Shown here in pieces: positions 1 to 13,448 of a stretch of 64,000 nt of DNA. Location: positions 819,045 to 883,044 of the forward strand of contig NW_025814038.1 of assembly GCF_021917145.1 (NCBI RefSeq), in the 5' to 3' direction. This DNA is from Hypomesus transpacificus. Taxonomy: Eukaryota; Chordata; Actinopteri; Osmeriformes; Osmeridae. The notes under the pieces are model-generated. The model searched no databases, was not told where the DNA came from, and saw only the letters and a list, made by a program, of their open reading frames with translations. The first letter of the stretch is position 1; every line of letters begins with the position of its first letter. Made by a program: the position numbers and the translations under genes.

Positions 1-551
1 ATACAGTACAACTGGGTGTGAGTTGGGGAGTGATAATGTACACAGCTGGATCTTTGGTAAGGCACAAAATGTTCCCTCTCATCCCCTCTGCTTCCCGTGG
101 ACACATGCAGTTGCATGACATCCCACCATCCCTCAAATCTGTCACAGCCCCATGACAAATCCACAAGCTGCAGTGGGAGGGTTGGGAGAAAGTTGGGTTC
201 TTGCAATATGTGTAGATTTGGCGTCTCTTTGTTTGAAGTATTATTTTGCACGTGCTCCGTGTTGTTATGGACCGATTTTTTTCTTCCAGGGTGCAGAATT
301 TCACTGATCATGAGTTAATGCATGAACAGCAGGCTATGTAGGCCTACAATACTTTGCCAAAAGTAAACAGTTTTGCTATAAATAAAATGTAGCCACATCG
401 TTTCCAATTGAGTTGGACCAAGTAGCCTATCATGATGGAGCAACTAAAAAAAATGCGCAGAAAAAAACTTGGACATTAGCCAACGGTCTATGCATTTATT
501 TCCTGTACAATGTACAATAAAGAACATCAAGTCCGATTTTGCACGTCGGCC
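1..551. other. Upstream flank of bhmt, no gene recognised
   Basis: AT-rich non-coding DNA. The short open frames here have no recognisable protein similarity and no convincing splice context. It is presumably the distal promoter of bhmt. No mobile element was recognised. Confidence 0.5.
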
Positions 552-633
552 TATAAAATGGAGGGAGTTAAAACGGTCAGAGGCAGGAGGGTGTGACATC
601 AGGAGTTACACACCCCTCTCGCGGATTATAAAA
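552..633 (+). promoter_or_regulatory. Putative bhmt core promoter with two TATA boxes
   Basis: TATAAAA occurs at 552-558 and again at 627-633. The second lies about 95 bases before the bhmt start codon, so a start of transcription near 657 would give a 5' leader of about 70 bases. A TATA promoter fits a strongly regulated metabolic gene. The promoter role is inferred from position and motif only. Confidence 0.5.
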
Positions 634-725
634 CGGGACGGATCCCTAAATCAAACCCTCTCCAAACTCAGAGGACAGCCTTGGTGTAGAAGAGGAGCGT
701 CTCGAGGATCACCGCAACTGTTACC

Positions 726-2951
726 ATGGCACCAGCGGGAGCTAAGAAGGTGAGATGCAAAAGAACAAGTTTGATGCTCAAACTGATCCTGCAAAATGTT
801 AGCTACTGCATGCTTTTGTTCAAGTGAAGTTTTCTTCTGATACATTTAGGATAGTCGCAGTATTATGTACAATGTGAACACGTGCATTTTCACGTTGAAG
901 AGGACAGAAAAGTCTGTGTTATTATCTGACGTCCTGACAAATCATGCATGCACATGTCCGTGCATGCACATCTGGCGGGCAATATTGATAGCCTATTTAT
1001 TTCTCGTTTTATGTAGAACATTCTGGAGCGTCTGGATGGAGGTGAGATTGTCATTGGAGATGGAGGCTTTGTCTTCGCTCTTGAGAAGAGGGGCTATGTC
1101 AAGGCTGGACCCTGGACTCCGGAGGCCGCCGCCGAGAACCCGGAGGCTGGTAAGCGCGTGCAGCATCTCATCACTTCTGACTCAGTATCAACTTGCAGCC
1201 GTTTTGCAGTCGCATCAGGTTTTACCGGCATTTCTGCAACTAAAGCCTTGGCAACAAGTTGCGAGCTTGTTTTCCACAACATACAGAGTGAGGTAAATTG
1301 TGAAGTAATAAAAATGCAACCACAAAGCACATTTATCAAAGTGTGTCAATTTCATTACATACAGTGAGACAGCTGCACCGCGAATTCCTGAGGGCGGGGT
1401 CAAATGTCATGCAGACGTTTACCTTCTATGCCAGCGATGACAAGCTCGAGAACAGGGGCAATTCTCCACGCTTTACAGTAAGTATAGTCCTGCAGAAAAG
1501 CTGTTGAAATTGAAGGAATGAAAGCTTTTATCCACAAAAGTGCAACCTTTCAATGGTCATAGTAGGCAACCAGCTTGTTTCACCATCTAACTAAATATCA
1601 GTTAAATGAATGAATATATAGTTATTTGAATACAACCCAAAAGAAAACCACTCATGGGCATTTAAAACAACAATTTGAGTGCTTGAAATGTTTAATCCAA
1701 GCACAAACATCAACATTACAATAATACTGCATGACAATGAAAAAATTATCCCTTTGAACGCCCTCCCTGACCGTCTTAGGGTCCCTCAGATGACAGATGT
1801 TTTTAAAGGAAACCTAAAAACATTATTTATTGACCTTGATCTTTTTATTTTAATTATTAAACTTTGATTCTTTTTCATTTGTATACGAAAATGCTTCGTG
1901 GCACTCGGAGATTGCTTAAATATAGAGTGCAATATAAATACAATTTATTATTCTTATCACCAGGGACAGCAGATCAACGAGGCCGCTTGTGACCTGGCCA
2001 GGGAGGTTGCTAACGAGGGCGACGCCATGGTTGCCGGGGGCGTATCCCAGACGCCCTCATACCTCAGCTGCAAGAGCGAGACGGAGGTGAAGGCCATCTT
2101 CAAGAAGCAGATCGACGTGTTCATCAAGAAGAACGTCGACTTCATGGTTGCAGAGGTGATTAGGGCCTTGTGTTAAAACTCGGGTCAAGCATGCAGACAT
2201 GCACACAACACAGTGTGGTCCGCCTGTGGTCTCATTTCTTTAGTGACCACATGCTCTGTGTGTGTGTGTGGGTGTGTGTGTGTCTGTGTGTGTCTGTGTG
2301 TGTGTCTGTGTGTGTGTGTGTCTGTGTGTGTGTGTGTGTGCGTGTGTGTGCGTGTGTGTGTGTGTCTGTGTGTGTGTGTGTGTGGGGGTGAGTGTGTGTC
2401 TGTGTGTGTGGGTGTGTGGGTGTGTGTGTGTGCGTTTCCTAGTACTTTGAGCACGTGGAGGAGGCAGAATGGGCCGTCCAGGTGCTGAAAAGCTCTGGGA
2501 AGCCAGTGGCTGCCACTCTGTGCATCGGACCCGACGGCGACCTTAATGGAGTCAGCCCTGGAGACTGTGCCGTTAGACTGGTCAGAGCAGGTACGCCAAG
2601 CACTCCCAGACTCCCAATAGAAGCTGAAGAGAAAAAAACGAATAAAAAAAAACATTGTCTTTTTGGCGGATGATATTTTTCTTTTTCTTTCTTTTTAATG
2701 TCTTCGTTTTTTGTTGTCTTGTCGTTTAACGTCGCATCCCTTCGGTCTACAGGAGCGCAGATTGTGGGGGTCAACTGCCACTTTGACCCCATGACCTGTG
2801 TGAAGACTGTGAGGATGATGAAGGAGGGAGTGGAGCGTGCTGGGCTGAAGGCTCACTACATGGTGCAGCCTCTGGCCTACCACACCCCCGACTGCAACTG
2901 CCAGGGGTTCATCGATCTGCCTGAGTTCCCCTTTGGTACTGTTTGTATTCA

Positions 2952-2995
<44 letters not shown>

Positions 2996-3700
2996 CACAC
3001 ATACACTTGAGATGACAATGAGAAAATCGAGCTAATTCATTGGCGCGGGTGGGTGGTATTTATACCAAAGAGTGACTTTAACTTTTTCAATTCTGTCACA
3101 CAAACACTCACCATGCACGTTCTTCTCCTCCGTCAGCTCTGGAGCCCAGAATTCTGACCCGTTGGGACATGCACATGTACGCCAGAGAGGCTTACAACAC
3201 TGGCATCCGTTACATTGGGGGCTGCTGCGGGTTCGAGCCCTACCACATCCGGGCCGTGGCCGAGGAGCTGGCGCCAGAGAGGGGTTACCTTCCTGCCGCC
3301 TCCGAGAAGCATGGCAACTGGGGCGCAGGCCTGGAGATGCACACTAAGCCCTGGGTCAGAGCCAGGTAAGCTAGCCCCCCCCCACCCCCCAGGCTTTTAT
3401 ACATTGGTCAACATTTCCAAGTCTTGCTACCCACCAGGTGAGCAACGCCAACTGTTTCTCAACCGCCTGGAGAATATTCAGCGTCTTATCTTGTTTTGCT
3501 CGCCTCCACACCCCTCCAGGTCCCGTCGTGACTACTGGGAGAAGCTGAAGCCAGCGTCCGGCCGCCCCAAGTGTCCCTCCATGGCTACTCCAGACAGCTG
3601 GGGGGTCACCAAGGGCCATGCTGACCTGATGCAGCAGAAGGAGGCGACCAGCCAGGAGCAGCTGAAGCCCCTCTTCGACAAAGCTAAGGCCAGCCACTAA
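726..3700 (+). CDS. bhmt: Betaine-homocysteine S-methyltransferase
   Basis: BHMT is a cytosolic zinc enzyme that transfers a methyl group from glycine betaine to homocysteine, giving dimethylglycine and methionine. Coding exons are 726-749, 1017-1149, 1365-1477, 1964-2155, 2443-2590, 2753-2935, 3137-3365 and 3520-3700. All have GT-AG borders and consistent phases, giving 400 aa (family about 400-407). The zinc ligands are visible: Cys212 in GVNCHFDP and the Cys294-Cys295 pair in IGGCCGFEP. Other family blocks present include [17 protein letters not shown] near the N terminus, [16 protein letters not shown], and the C-terminal dimerisation arm [17 protein letters not shown] 726 opens the short first exon (MAPAGAKK), typical of fish BHMT. 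No frameshift or missing residue was seen. It lies upstream of jmy in the same orientation, as in human 5q14. I found no bhmt2-like tandem copy. Confidence 0.97.
2256..2432. repeat. (TG)n microsatellite in bhmt intron 4
   Basis: About 175 bases of imperfect TG dinucleotides interrupted by TC and GGG. It ends about ten bases before the acceptor of exon 5 (2443), so it takes the place of a normal polypyrimidine tract except for the final short stretch. Confidence 0.95.
2953..2992. repeat. (TC)n microsatellite in bhmt intron 6
   Basis: About 40 bases of uninterrupted TC dinucleotide, starting 18 bases after the exon 6 donor. Confidence 0.95.
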
Positions 3701-5029
3701 GCACTCCTCTTGGGCATCGGGAGGACCCCTGGAGGGGGGAGAGAAGGATGGCCAGCCAGACTGAATCTGGTCTCTTTTTCCAATCCTCCAAGGTGTGTAG
3801 TGTGAGTAGAGAATGGAGGATTACAGCTCACACACATTCCCTTAATAAGTTTACAAAACTGAAGTCATTAGATAAGTCTTTGTTTTACTTTCTAGGACCA
3901 TTTCTTTTTCTGTGAATGACATTTTGTTCAGATTCATAGCATCTTCCATAGATTTGCCAAAACCTTATACATATTGTGATACTTTTCTGAGTACAACATA
4001 GTTCCATGTTCAATCAAGCAATAACCCATGAATAGTACTATTCAAACAAAGATACTCCCCAAGTGAAGCTTACCTCTGGAGTGTGTTATCAATATAATGA
4101 TATTTTAATACAGAAAGCTTAGAGCACGTTAACCATAACTACTGTGACCACAAAGCTCCAAGAGCTTTTAAGAACATAAAAAGTATTTTCTTGAACACTC
4201 CAAAACATGCCAAAAAGTGCCAAATATTTTTTACCAATGGAAGTACAGTTGATTAAATCAATAAACCTCCACTTGTGCTTCAATATGTGTGGGCTTTTTT
4301 TCTGATTTAACACTCATGACAATGAAGGAGACATTAAGAATGACTAAGCAATAAACAGCTTGTATATAGAGATTTGTGGTCGAGCCACACGTTTAAAACC
4401 GTCTTGCCATAAAGGACCAATTATGTTTCGAAAATGTATCTCATTCCCATCTGGTAAATCTGAGGGAAGGTTATTGTATGTTAATTATTTTGATTCTGAA
4501 TAAGAAGAAATGTCTGGCGTTCAGGTGACTAAGTCCTCATTCAGAAAGTCTTTGTCTCCATCTAGTGGATTAGACAAGAGTGAATCTGGAAAATGTAAAT
4601 TAGGTACCATTAGGTACACACTTTTTAACTGAGACATATTGAAAATAGCAGTTAGTATGTCGTGTCTGTTTATTTTAAGCAATTCTATTTTATTTGGAAT
4701 TTAAACTGTTGTAGAAATTGACCTGAAGATGGCAATGTTGTTCCGTACGGGCACAACAACCCCGCCGCATGTTTACGTTCAATTTAATATCACTTCACAA
4801 GAGCCAGTATTATTTTATTCATAAGAGTAGGCCTATCAAATGACAAGACATGTCCTACATATTTTATGTATCAAGTGAATCATCTAAGAAGAAGATTGCT
4901 TGATGACCAACGCAATGTAATACACTGTCGTATATTTTGAGAACAAACTAAAGATTGGACACATATATTTTAGGCTTTTTATCAGATTTTTGCGGGTTAA
5001 TTTTTGTACAGCCCAAAAGCGTCACAGCG
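3701..5029 (+). other. bhmt 3' UTR and bhmt-jmy intergenic space
   Basis: The bhmt 3' UTR probably runs to one of two AATAAA signals, at 4260-4265 or 4350-4355, giving a UTR of roughly 0.6 kb. The remainder to about 5.03 kb is AT-rich single-copy-looking DNA in which I see no gene or recognisable repeat. Confidence 0.6.
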
Positions 5030-5130
5030 TCCTCAGAACGTCCCACGTGCAAATGTGTTTACGCTCCTCGTGCATAACTACGTCAGCAGTACATCGCAGT
5101 CAGTTGTGATAAAAGATGCGGAGCTGTTAG
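5030..5130 (+). promoter_or_regulatory. Putative jmy promoter region
   Basis: A perfect E-box CACGTG (5044-5049) and a CRE-like TACGTCA (5079-5085) lie about 600-700 bases upstream of the jmy start codon. The sequence between here and 5724 has no splice acceptor that I could settle on, so a single long 5' UTR exon is possible. The assignment rests on motif clustering and position only. Confidence 0.35.
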
Positions 5131-5724
5131 CGACAACAAACCAAATTATACTTATTTGACGGAACAAAAAGCCTACGTGAGAATTTTTACTGCTGTCCAC
5201 TGCATAAAAAGAGCAGATTTGGCTACGAAAAAGCTTTTTGAAAGTCGATCTTTTTTTAAAGGGGGTAAGATCCCTCCCCCGATTTTGACAGCACGCAGTG
5301 CCCTAGCAGGCTTTTCAGTGCTTGTAAACAGATCCTCACACGTGACGATGGGAACCATCTGCATTGTCCGTAAAAGCACAAAGGGAGACAGTCAGCGCAT
5401 GTTTCAGGCAGGTGAGCAAACCAGGTGGAGAAATTACATAGTTACGAACTAGGTAACAAATTCGACTTCTTCGATTTTCATGACCCTTTGTTCTTGAGGA
5501 CGTAGCCTACGCAAGTTGATGATCGGCGACATGAACTTCAACAAACAGCCAGAATACTCGAAAAGATATCCCACGTTCAGCTTATGTTTAGTTTATTAAC
5601 AAAAAAACTGCTTTGGGGACATTTTGTTTCGCTTGCAAGTGATTTGAAAGATTTTTATTCCCGGACAACGTCGAGCTGAGGAGGGATAATTGTGAGCTGG
5701 TTGTTTTTTTAGTGGCTGGATGAA

Positions 5725-8700
5725 ATGTCATTCACGATGGAGGATTCTTTAGAGTCTGGATGGGTAGCTGTGCGGCCGAATGTTTTCGACGAGAAAGAAA
5801 AGCATAAATTTGTTTTTATCGTCGCTTGGAATGAAATAGAAGGAAAGTTCGCCGTAACGTGCCACAACAGAACAGTACAAAAACTGACTGCTTTTCGGGA
5901 TACGCTCTTTGAGGTGGGCGAAAGCGACGTCGCATTTCCTGCCCCCCCTTCATCCGAAAAACACAAACATGGAAAAACTTCTCCCAAAAGTCCCACTAAA
6001 AGGAAAGATGAAATGTGCACAACGGGTAAAATTAAATCCAGTGTTAGTGCGAAAGGGAACGTAGAGAAGAGTACTGTTCGAGATAAGTTATCAATGGTCC
6101 GCACTCCTAAGCCATCTAAATGTGTAAGCGACACTCTGGGGACGTGGGATTTTGTGTCGACCAAGGTCATGGACATCGAGGTTCTGGAACCAGTGGATGT
6201 CCCGGGAGCGCCGCGCTCCCCAGATTATGGCGACCTCGATGACGCCGAGAATGGCAGCCACGAAGACTACAGTTGGGCTAGACTGTTTTCCTTCCAGGAT
6301 TTGAGGGCAGCTCACCTACAACTATGTGCTGTCAACTCCGACCTCGAGCCATGTTTACCCCCATTTCCGGAGGAACAGTCCGGAATGTGGACGGTGTTGT
6401 TCGGGGCAACCGAGGTCTCGCAACGGGAGACGGAGGCCTTATGTTACCAGCTACAGGTGTACCTGGGCCATGCGTTGGACACCTGCGGCTGGAAGATTCT
6501 TTCGCAGGTGCTCTTCTCTGAAAGCGAAGACACGGATGAGTACTACGAGAGTTTGAGCGAGCTACGACACAAAGGCTACGAAGATGCATTACAGAGGGCC
6601 AAGAAACGTCTTCAAGAGGTAAATAAAACGGTTGTCATAACAGCGCCGATCCTTTTTAGGGGCAGCATGTTTATTTTCTCGCAATGGTAGCGCAAGCAAA
6701 CAAGTTCACATACTTCAATATTGTAGTAAGATAACAATTTGGGCTTTGTTATGTGTTGAGGATAAGATAGCATAGGGCCCAAACCCCCCCCTTCCCCCCC
6801 CCCCATCTCTGTCACCAAACACAGGCACTGTGAACATAGTGAGGTCCAAAGGGCATGTCACGTAAAGGGTCAGTCGACCACATGGTCTCCCCCCTCAGAA
6901 CCTTTTTTCTTTTGTTTCTGTAAGCCCCATGAGCTCTGCCATCTGTTGCTTCCCTCTCACAGGGCTGTAATATGATCTGGTCTGGCCCTGACACTCACTC
7001 AGAAACAGTAGAGGTAGGGGGGGGGGGGGTCTGAGTCCTAGTTGCAGCCTACCGTGCAACAGTATGGGTCTGAGTCATTTTTGCTGGAATGAAAAGCATC
7101 TCAAAAATGAATATGAAATGTTGACCCGATGGAAAGGTTGCGTCAGGGCATCCTCTTTTGAAGGAACATGATCACCATAGTAATCTAGACTTGTTACATC
7201 ATCAGGAATACATTTTTTGTGGGGGGGGGGGGGGGGGGGAGACGACGACGACGACAACACGACAACGACGATGCTACCAATCCAGCTGCTTATTCTCCCC
7301 TTGTGTACCTCTCTTTTTCTCTTTGTTTGAGTCATGAGCATTTCAGTTTCTGAGCCAAGCGTAGTCACTGTTACTCGTTGTGTTACTCATAAACAAAGAC
7401 ATTGGAAGTCGCAGCTGCTTTTAGCGGCGTCTGTTTTCCGTCGTGTTTCCTCTCCTGCTCACCTTGTTTCACCACGTGACAAACAAAGCACTTTGCATTT
7501 AGGTTCCATTACACGAGGGTTTGGAGCAAAAAGGAGCGTGAATGAGTCAGGTCATTTTGAAGGTCTCGACGAGATCCATCAAAACGGTAAAGACGATCGC
7601 TATCCTTTTTACTTTCGTAATGAAGGCTTAAAACGTACAGGCGTAAGTGAAACCCTTCAATTAAAACATAAACAGTCTCCTGGTGACGATAATGTCGTCT
7701 GTTGGCCCACGCTTCCTGGCGTGCGGCTGTTGCCATGGTGACATGTTTCAACTCTTTGTCAGACACGGACCCGTCCTCGTGTCTAGACCCTGAGGAAGAG
7801 TGAAACCAGGGTTTCTCTTTTTTTCTAGTGAGCTAAACGATCCACATCGAGACTAGTGAACATCCAAAATGATATGCAGGATAGTGCGTGTGTATTTGAA
7901 TACAGGGGGTCAAGGAACCTGAGCAGGAGTTGATAAGAACAAGGTCAGTCAGTCAGAATCTATTTTTTTTTTTTTTGTTTGTTGGTAAGTTTGCAACAGG
8001 CAACCATGACAAGGCATCACGGTTTCCATGGTGAAAAAAGGCAGACCCACATTGCGCCCTTTCAGCGTTGCACGACACGGAGAAGAAGCACTTCAGTGAG
8101 GCCTGAACGGAGAACAAGGCCAGACACTGTAAGGAGAGATGTATGTGTGTTGGCTGGACGAGGGGAGAGCAGAGCTGAGAACAGGACACTCGGTGACCTT
8201 CGCTGTGTGCCCGTGGTGGGTGGAGATGCTGAATGTCAGCAATCAGGAATGTTCACCATCGCCTCGTCACTTGTCGATGTCAGCGACTGGTGACGACGGA
8301 TTGAGAGATGTTCCCAGCAGACCTCATGGCTAGAAGTGTGGATCTATTCTAAAGAAACAGCTGGTGGCTCTAAAAATAAAAAACGAACTAAATCTATGCT
8401 AAAGTGTGTCCTTATCACAACCCCTGCTCTGGCCTCTGATAGTGTTGCCAAATGGGATTGACCAGTGGTGGGAAATGCTTGGCTCTGTCGATTAAACCGG
8501 ATGAGAGCGAAGCTGAGCATTTGTAGCTCAAACAGACTGAACACCTGGCAACACTTTACTTTGAAAGTTGACCGTATGCCAAGTATACAGCCAGTTACTC
8601 TCTGTAATTGCTTTGATCATTGTAATGTTATTACTCATTAGCATTCACGCTATTAAATGGAGATGGAACGGCAATTAGCAAAGCAGGATGCATGCAGAGC

Positions 8701-9119
8701 GGTTTTAGCCCTGGCACAGAGAAGGGTCAGGTTGACATGGAAACTCCCAGTCAGTAAACGTCTAGGAGGCCCGTGTAATTAAAACTGTACTACCCTCCAA
8801 CCTCCCTAAGAGGCCTTTATGTACAGCTCTCCTTATGGCTTGTCAGTCTACTGTAGTAAGCTGTAGCCCTAGATTATGTAGCCCAGCATTGAAACTTGAA
8901 AGTTGGCAGTGTTCCCCCCTGACTAGACTTTGCTCTGTGGTACGGTACGTGAAAGCCAGTCTTTTTTATTAAGCGTTTCTGACGCGCGCGTGCGTGCGCT
9001 CGCAGAATTCCCAGCGCTGCTAGCTGTGGGCCTGACTGAGCCTCCAGTCTGCAGTGTGTTGGGAGTCTGGCCTATATTTTCTAAAAGGATTTAATCTTCC
9101 TGTGTCCTTACTGGTCCAT

Positions 9120-9159
<40 letters not shown>

Positions 9160-12100
9160 AGAGAGAGAGAGAGAGGGGGGGGGGAGGGGGAGAGAGAGGG
9201 AAAGAGGGAGGGAAAGAGAGAGGGGGGGTTGGGTGAGGGAAGCAGAGAGAGAGACAGGGTTTAGAGAGAGGCAGAGAGGGAAGAGGGGGGGTTGGGTGAG
9301 AGAAGCAGAGAGAGAGAGAGAGAGAGTGTATGTGTCATGGTGAGTAAGCGTGTCAGGCACTGAGTAGCTAGCTGATGGCTTTCCACTGCAGCCTCAGGAT
9401 TAGCTGTATTTCGTGTCCACGTACAGGGCTTCCTACCTCATCTTCCAGGGGGCTCAGGGTTTGGGTCAAAGGGCAAAGATGGTGTGTGTGTACACATACG
9501 TCCACAGGCTTTCATAAAATGCTTTATGACCCCACGGTCTCACAGCCATGACTCTACATAGTGACTGTAGCCACAGTTCCACAGGAGAGAGGATGATCTT
9601 TGTCTCGAGCAAAGTAGCGGGCATGCGTATAACAAGAACACGGCTACAAAGGCTTATATTAAACAAAGCTGGCTCACTAAATCTGTCTTCTCTGCAGGCG
9701 GGATAATAGGCGTGTTCCTTGTGGCTCTTTTTGTAATGACGCCCCTCGTTTTCGGTTGCTCATAAATGGCCGGCAATTACAGCTGACGTTCACTAGTGCC
9801 CCCCAAGGAGGAAGTGGGTGTAGATCACTCTGGGAACTGTCTCTCCTGACCCCAAAATCGACAGAAAAAAAACATGTTTGAGCAAGACTGGGGTTTTTGA
9901 ACCCTGTCAAACGGCATGAGTTGGTCTTAATGACAGACCCTGGACGGATATAGCCTCTCCTTTGCAGGTTAGCCAGCTGGTAGTAATGTGGTGTGTGTGT
10001 GTGTGGTCTGGTTTGAGAGAGAGAGAGAGGGCTACATACACACACACACACACCCTCACAGCACCCCCTGCATTTACCACTGCAAGTCAGAGGTCAAAGT
10101 TGGAAATGGAAATACTGAGCAGTAGAAAACGATGTCATTTCCTACGCGTCCAGATTGACATCGCCAAAGGCTCCAGCAGTCTGTAGCCAGAAGTCATGGA
10201 CAGACTCCTACTCGAGTCATTTCCCAGCAGGTAGGACTCAACTTCCAAAGGATGGACCTACATCGGGGCTCCTCTGCCCACCTCCAACCCCACCGCTGGC
10301 CTCTCTACACCCAGGGCTTTCCCCCCGTCTCCCAGCAGCTGCAGCCAGTAGCCAGAGCTGTGGAGGGTTGGCCTGTGGTTACCGGGAGACGAAGGGCCTA
10401 GGTAAACAGTGGGAGCAGTGTTGGGAGCTGAATCGAGCAGTGTCTGACCCAGTCCCCAGAGTTTGGGGGGAGGAGGAGGAGGAGGAGGGGGGCGGGTGGG
10501 TGGGTGGGGTGGAAAGCCTGACTAGGGGTTAACATAAGAGCCCCTGTTCATATCTATGACTCTCATGGCACAACGGTGGAGAGGAGCTCTCTCATTCACT
10601 GTGCATGAGCAAGATCGGGCATCGATTCGATTTAGCCGTTCGATATTGTCCCAGGGAGAGAACTGTGTGTGTGTGGGGGGGGGGGGGGGGGAGAGAGAAA
10701 CAGAGGAGCTTAAAACCAAGTAGAGTAAAGCAGAGCACAGTATAGTAGAGTCCTCCTCACCAAGTACTCATCAATGATGCAAAGCAATTTGCGAACCAAA
10801 ATCCAAAACCTTTTGTCGAAAATACATTGGAAACCCTTATAAACTTTGTTTTCAAATGTTTTGTTTCAAATGTTTTGTTTCAAACTTTTTGTTGTTGTTG
10901 TGCAGCATGAATTGGAGCAAGTGGTTCCTGAGATTTGTGTGCATAATAGTACGTACTGATGGTTGTGTCTACGGAACAATGCGAGATGTGTGTGTGGAGT
11001 CGTAGATGTTATGTTATGCATCAGTAGCGGTCGGGGGGGTCATGTAATCTCACTGTTAAGGATGTGGAAGAATGGATCCAGTGGTCTGGAGTCGCAGAAA
11101 CACACTCACACGACACGTCTTATTTTACGAGTACAGCTACTCATGGTTGGAAAATACATTCTAGCTAGTGAAAGAGCTCTTTGTTGAGTGGCTATAATGA
11201 AGCAGGTTAATCTGGACACACACACACACTATACACACGCACACACGCACACAATCCGCAGTTAATCATTCAGCCGTTCTGGTGGTAGTAGTCTTATAAT
11301 GCCATGTAGAATGTGATTTATAGGACAAACCATACACTGCTTATAGTTCTTGGGTTGTGCAGAGTTATTTAAAAGGCAGTATTGCTGCTAAACTAAACTA
11401 AATGCCAGTGATTGCGGTTCTCCAGGCAACATCTGACCGAAACTATGGCAGTAAGTTCAAACTATTTTAAAGATAATGTTTCTGTCTGTCTGTGTGTGTG
11501 TGTGTGGTGTCTCTCTGTGTGTGGTGTGTGTGTGTGTGTGTGTAGCTCCTGGAGCGTCACAAGGCCATGGACAGCATGGTGGAGCTGCTGCAGGTGTACC
11601 CCGAGGAGGACGAGGCGTACGGGGAGCTGCTGGAGGCCACCACTCAGCTGTACCACTATCTGCTTCAGCCCTTCAGAGACATGAGGGAGCTGGCCATGCT
11701 GCGAAGGCAGCACATCAAGGTAACCTCACACACACACACACACACACAGACTCACACACGCGCGCTCTCCAGGTCTCCATCACTCTGACGTCGTCACCAG
11801 GAGCCTGTGAATGGATCGGTTGGTCTACTGTCCACAGACAACCCAGCTGGTAGACTATTGTGCCCCCTGACATGAGGGGCACCCTAACTCTGATGAACCC
11901 CAAAACCCTTTTGGTAGAGTGTCCCAGGTCACATAAGGTCACGTAAGGTCAGCCTGCTCGTCTGTGAAGCGTCTCGGTTGGGGAGAGAAGTGTGTTTGTG
12001 GGGTGGGGGGGGGGGCACAGGGCTTTAGCCCGTCAGGCTATCCGCTTCTGGGGGTGGAGGGGTCGGGGTGAGTCTGGGGGGCTAAGGAGGCTTTTCCCCC

Positions 12101-13371
12101 TCTGCCCAGAGCGGCTTAGCAAACAGCCTAAGCATTATTACAGCAGCCACTAAACCACTAAGCAGTACTGCCGCCTCAGCAGACGGCATATAGGCCTCGC
12201 CTCTCCTCACTTTCCACCACCTCAGTGGTCACATTTCCTTTCCTCAGGGGCTTGAAATGACCGTTCTATCTTTTCCATTTTTTTGTTACGTTGTGTGCAT
12301 CACTGGCCAGGCTATAGTATGTAAATGAATGCTGGAATGTTTTGCATACAAATATAATGGCCGCCGGCTTAGACGACTGGCGTGGAAAGAAACGGACGGC
12401 ACCCTCCCATGCCGTCCGTGACTGCCGTTTGTTTCAGCAAGTCTCGTCTTTCATTCTGTCGAGTGCTCTCCGAGACAGCATTCTGTCTTTCTTTCTTTTC
12501 TCTCATCCTCCCCTCCTTTGCTCTGTCTGTCTGTGTATCTCCCTCCCGTGTTGTGTTTAGTACAGTTTGGGTGTGTTATTCCGGTCATTCCTGCTGAGGC
12601 AGTGGCCCCTGCAGGGGCGGGGGGGGAGCTTCTCTCCCTGTTTGCATTCCTCACCCATCAGGCCTGTCTGGGGCGCCTGGCCGCTCACACGCACTAATGA
12701 CCGTACCCACGTGAGAGGGGCCCACACGGGGAATGTTTAACCGTGGCACAAGGGAGTCAGATGGGTGAGTGGTTAGGGAATCGGGCTAGTAATCAGAAGG
12801 TTGCCGGATCGATTCCCGGCCGCGCCACATGACGTTGTGTCCTTGGGCAAGGCACTTCACCTTACTTACCTCGGGAGGAATGTACCTGTACTTACTATAA
12901 GAGTGTCTGCTAAATGACTAAATGTAAACGTAAGTAGTGACTGTTAGTATCCAGTATCCAGGCTCGATTCGAAGATGTCGGCATCCCCTTTCCGTGTTCG
13001 TTTAGTAATCCTGCCGACTGTCTGCGAAGGGGCGATGGAAGTGATTGGCACTTGCTTGGCCACCCTGGCAGCATTGTTAAGCCTGCTCCGCAGAGCCGCT
13101 GTCGTCTGTTAAGCCTGCCAGATGTCCCAAACGTGTAGTAGTGACAGGCAGGCTTAGTGAAACCTATGGAGCCTTGTAGGTAGTCCAGCTGGCCCTGGCG
13201 TTGATACTCTCAAAGCTTGCTACAGAATCATTTGCGACAGAATCATTTGCATTTGAAGAGTTAAAAACGTTCCGTGTCCGCGGTAGCTCAAGCCTTTACC
13301 ACAGCTGCCTGGGTTCAAATCCCCGACATGGCCCTTTGCTGCATGTCTTCTCCCCTCTCTCTCTCTCTGTG

Positions 13372-13448
<77 letters not shown>

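Noticed and set aside
13277-13340. Possible functional tRNA gene
   Set aside because: Boxes A and B are present but the arms do not pair. The downstream SINE core and tail show it is a tRNA-derived SINE head.
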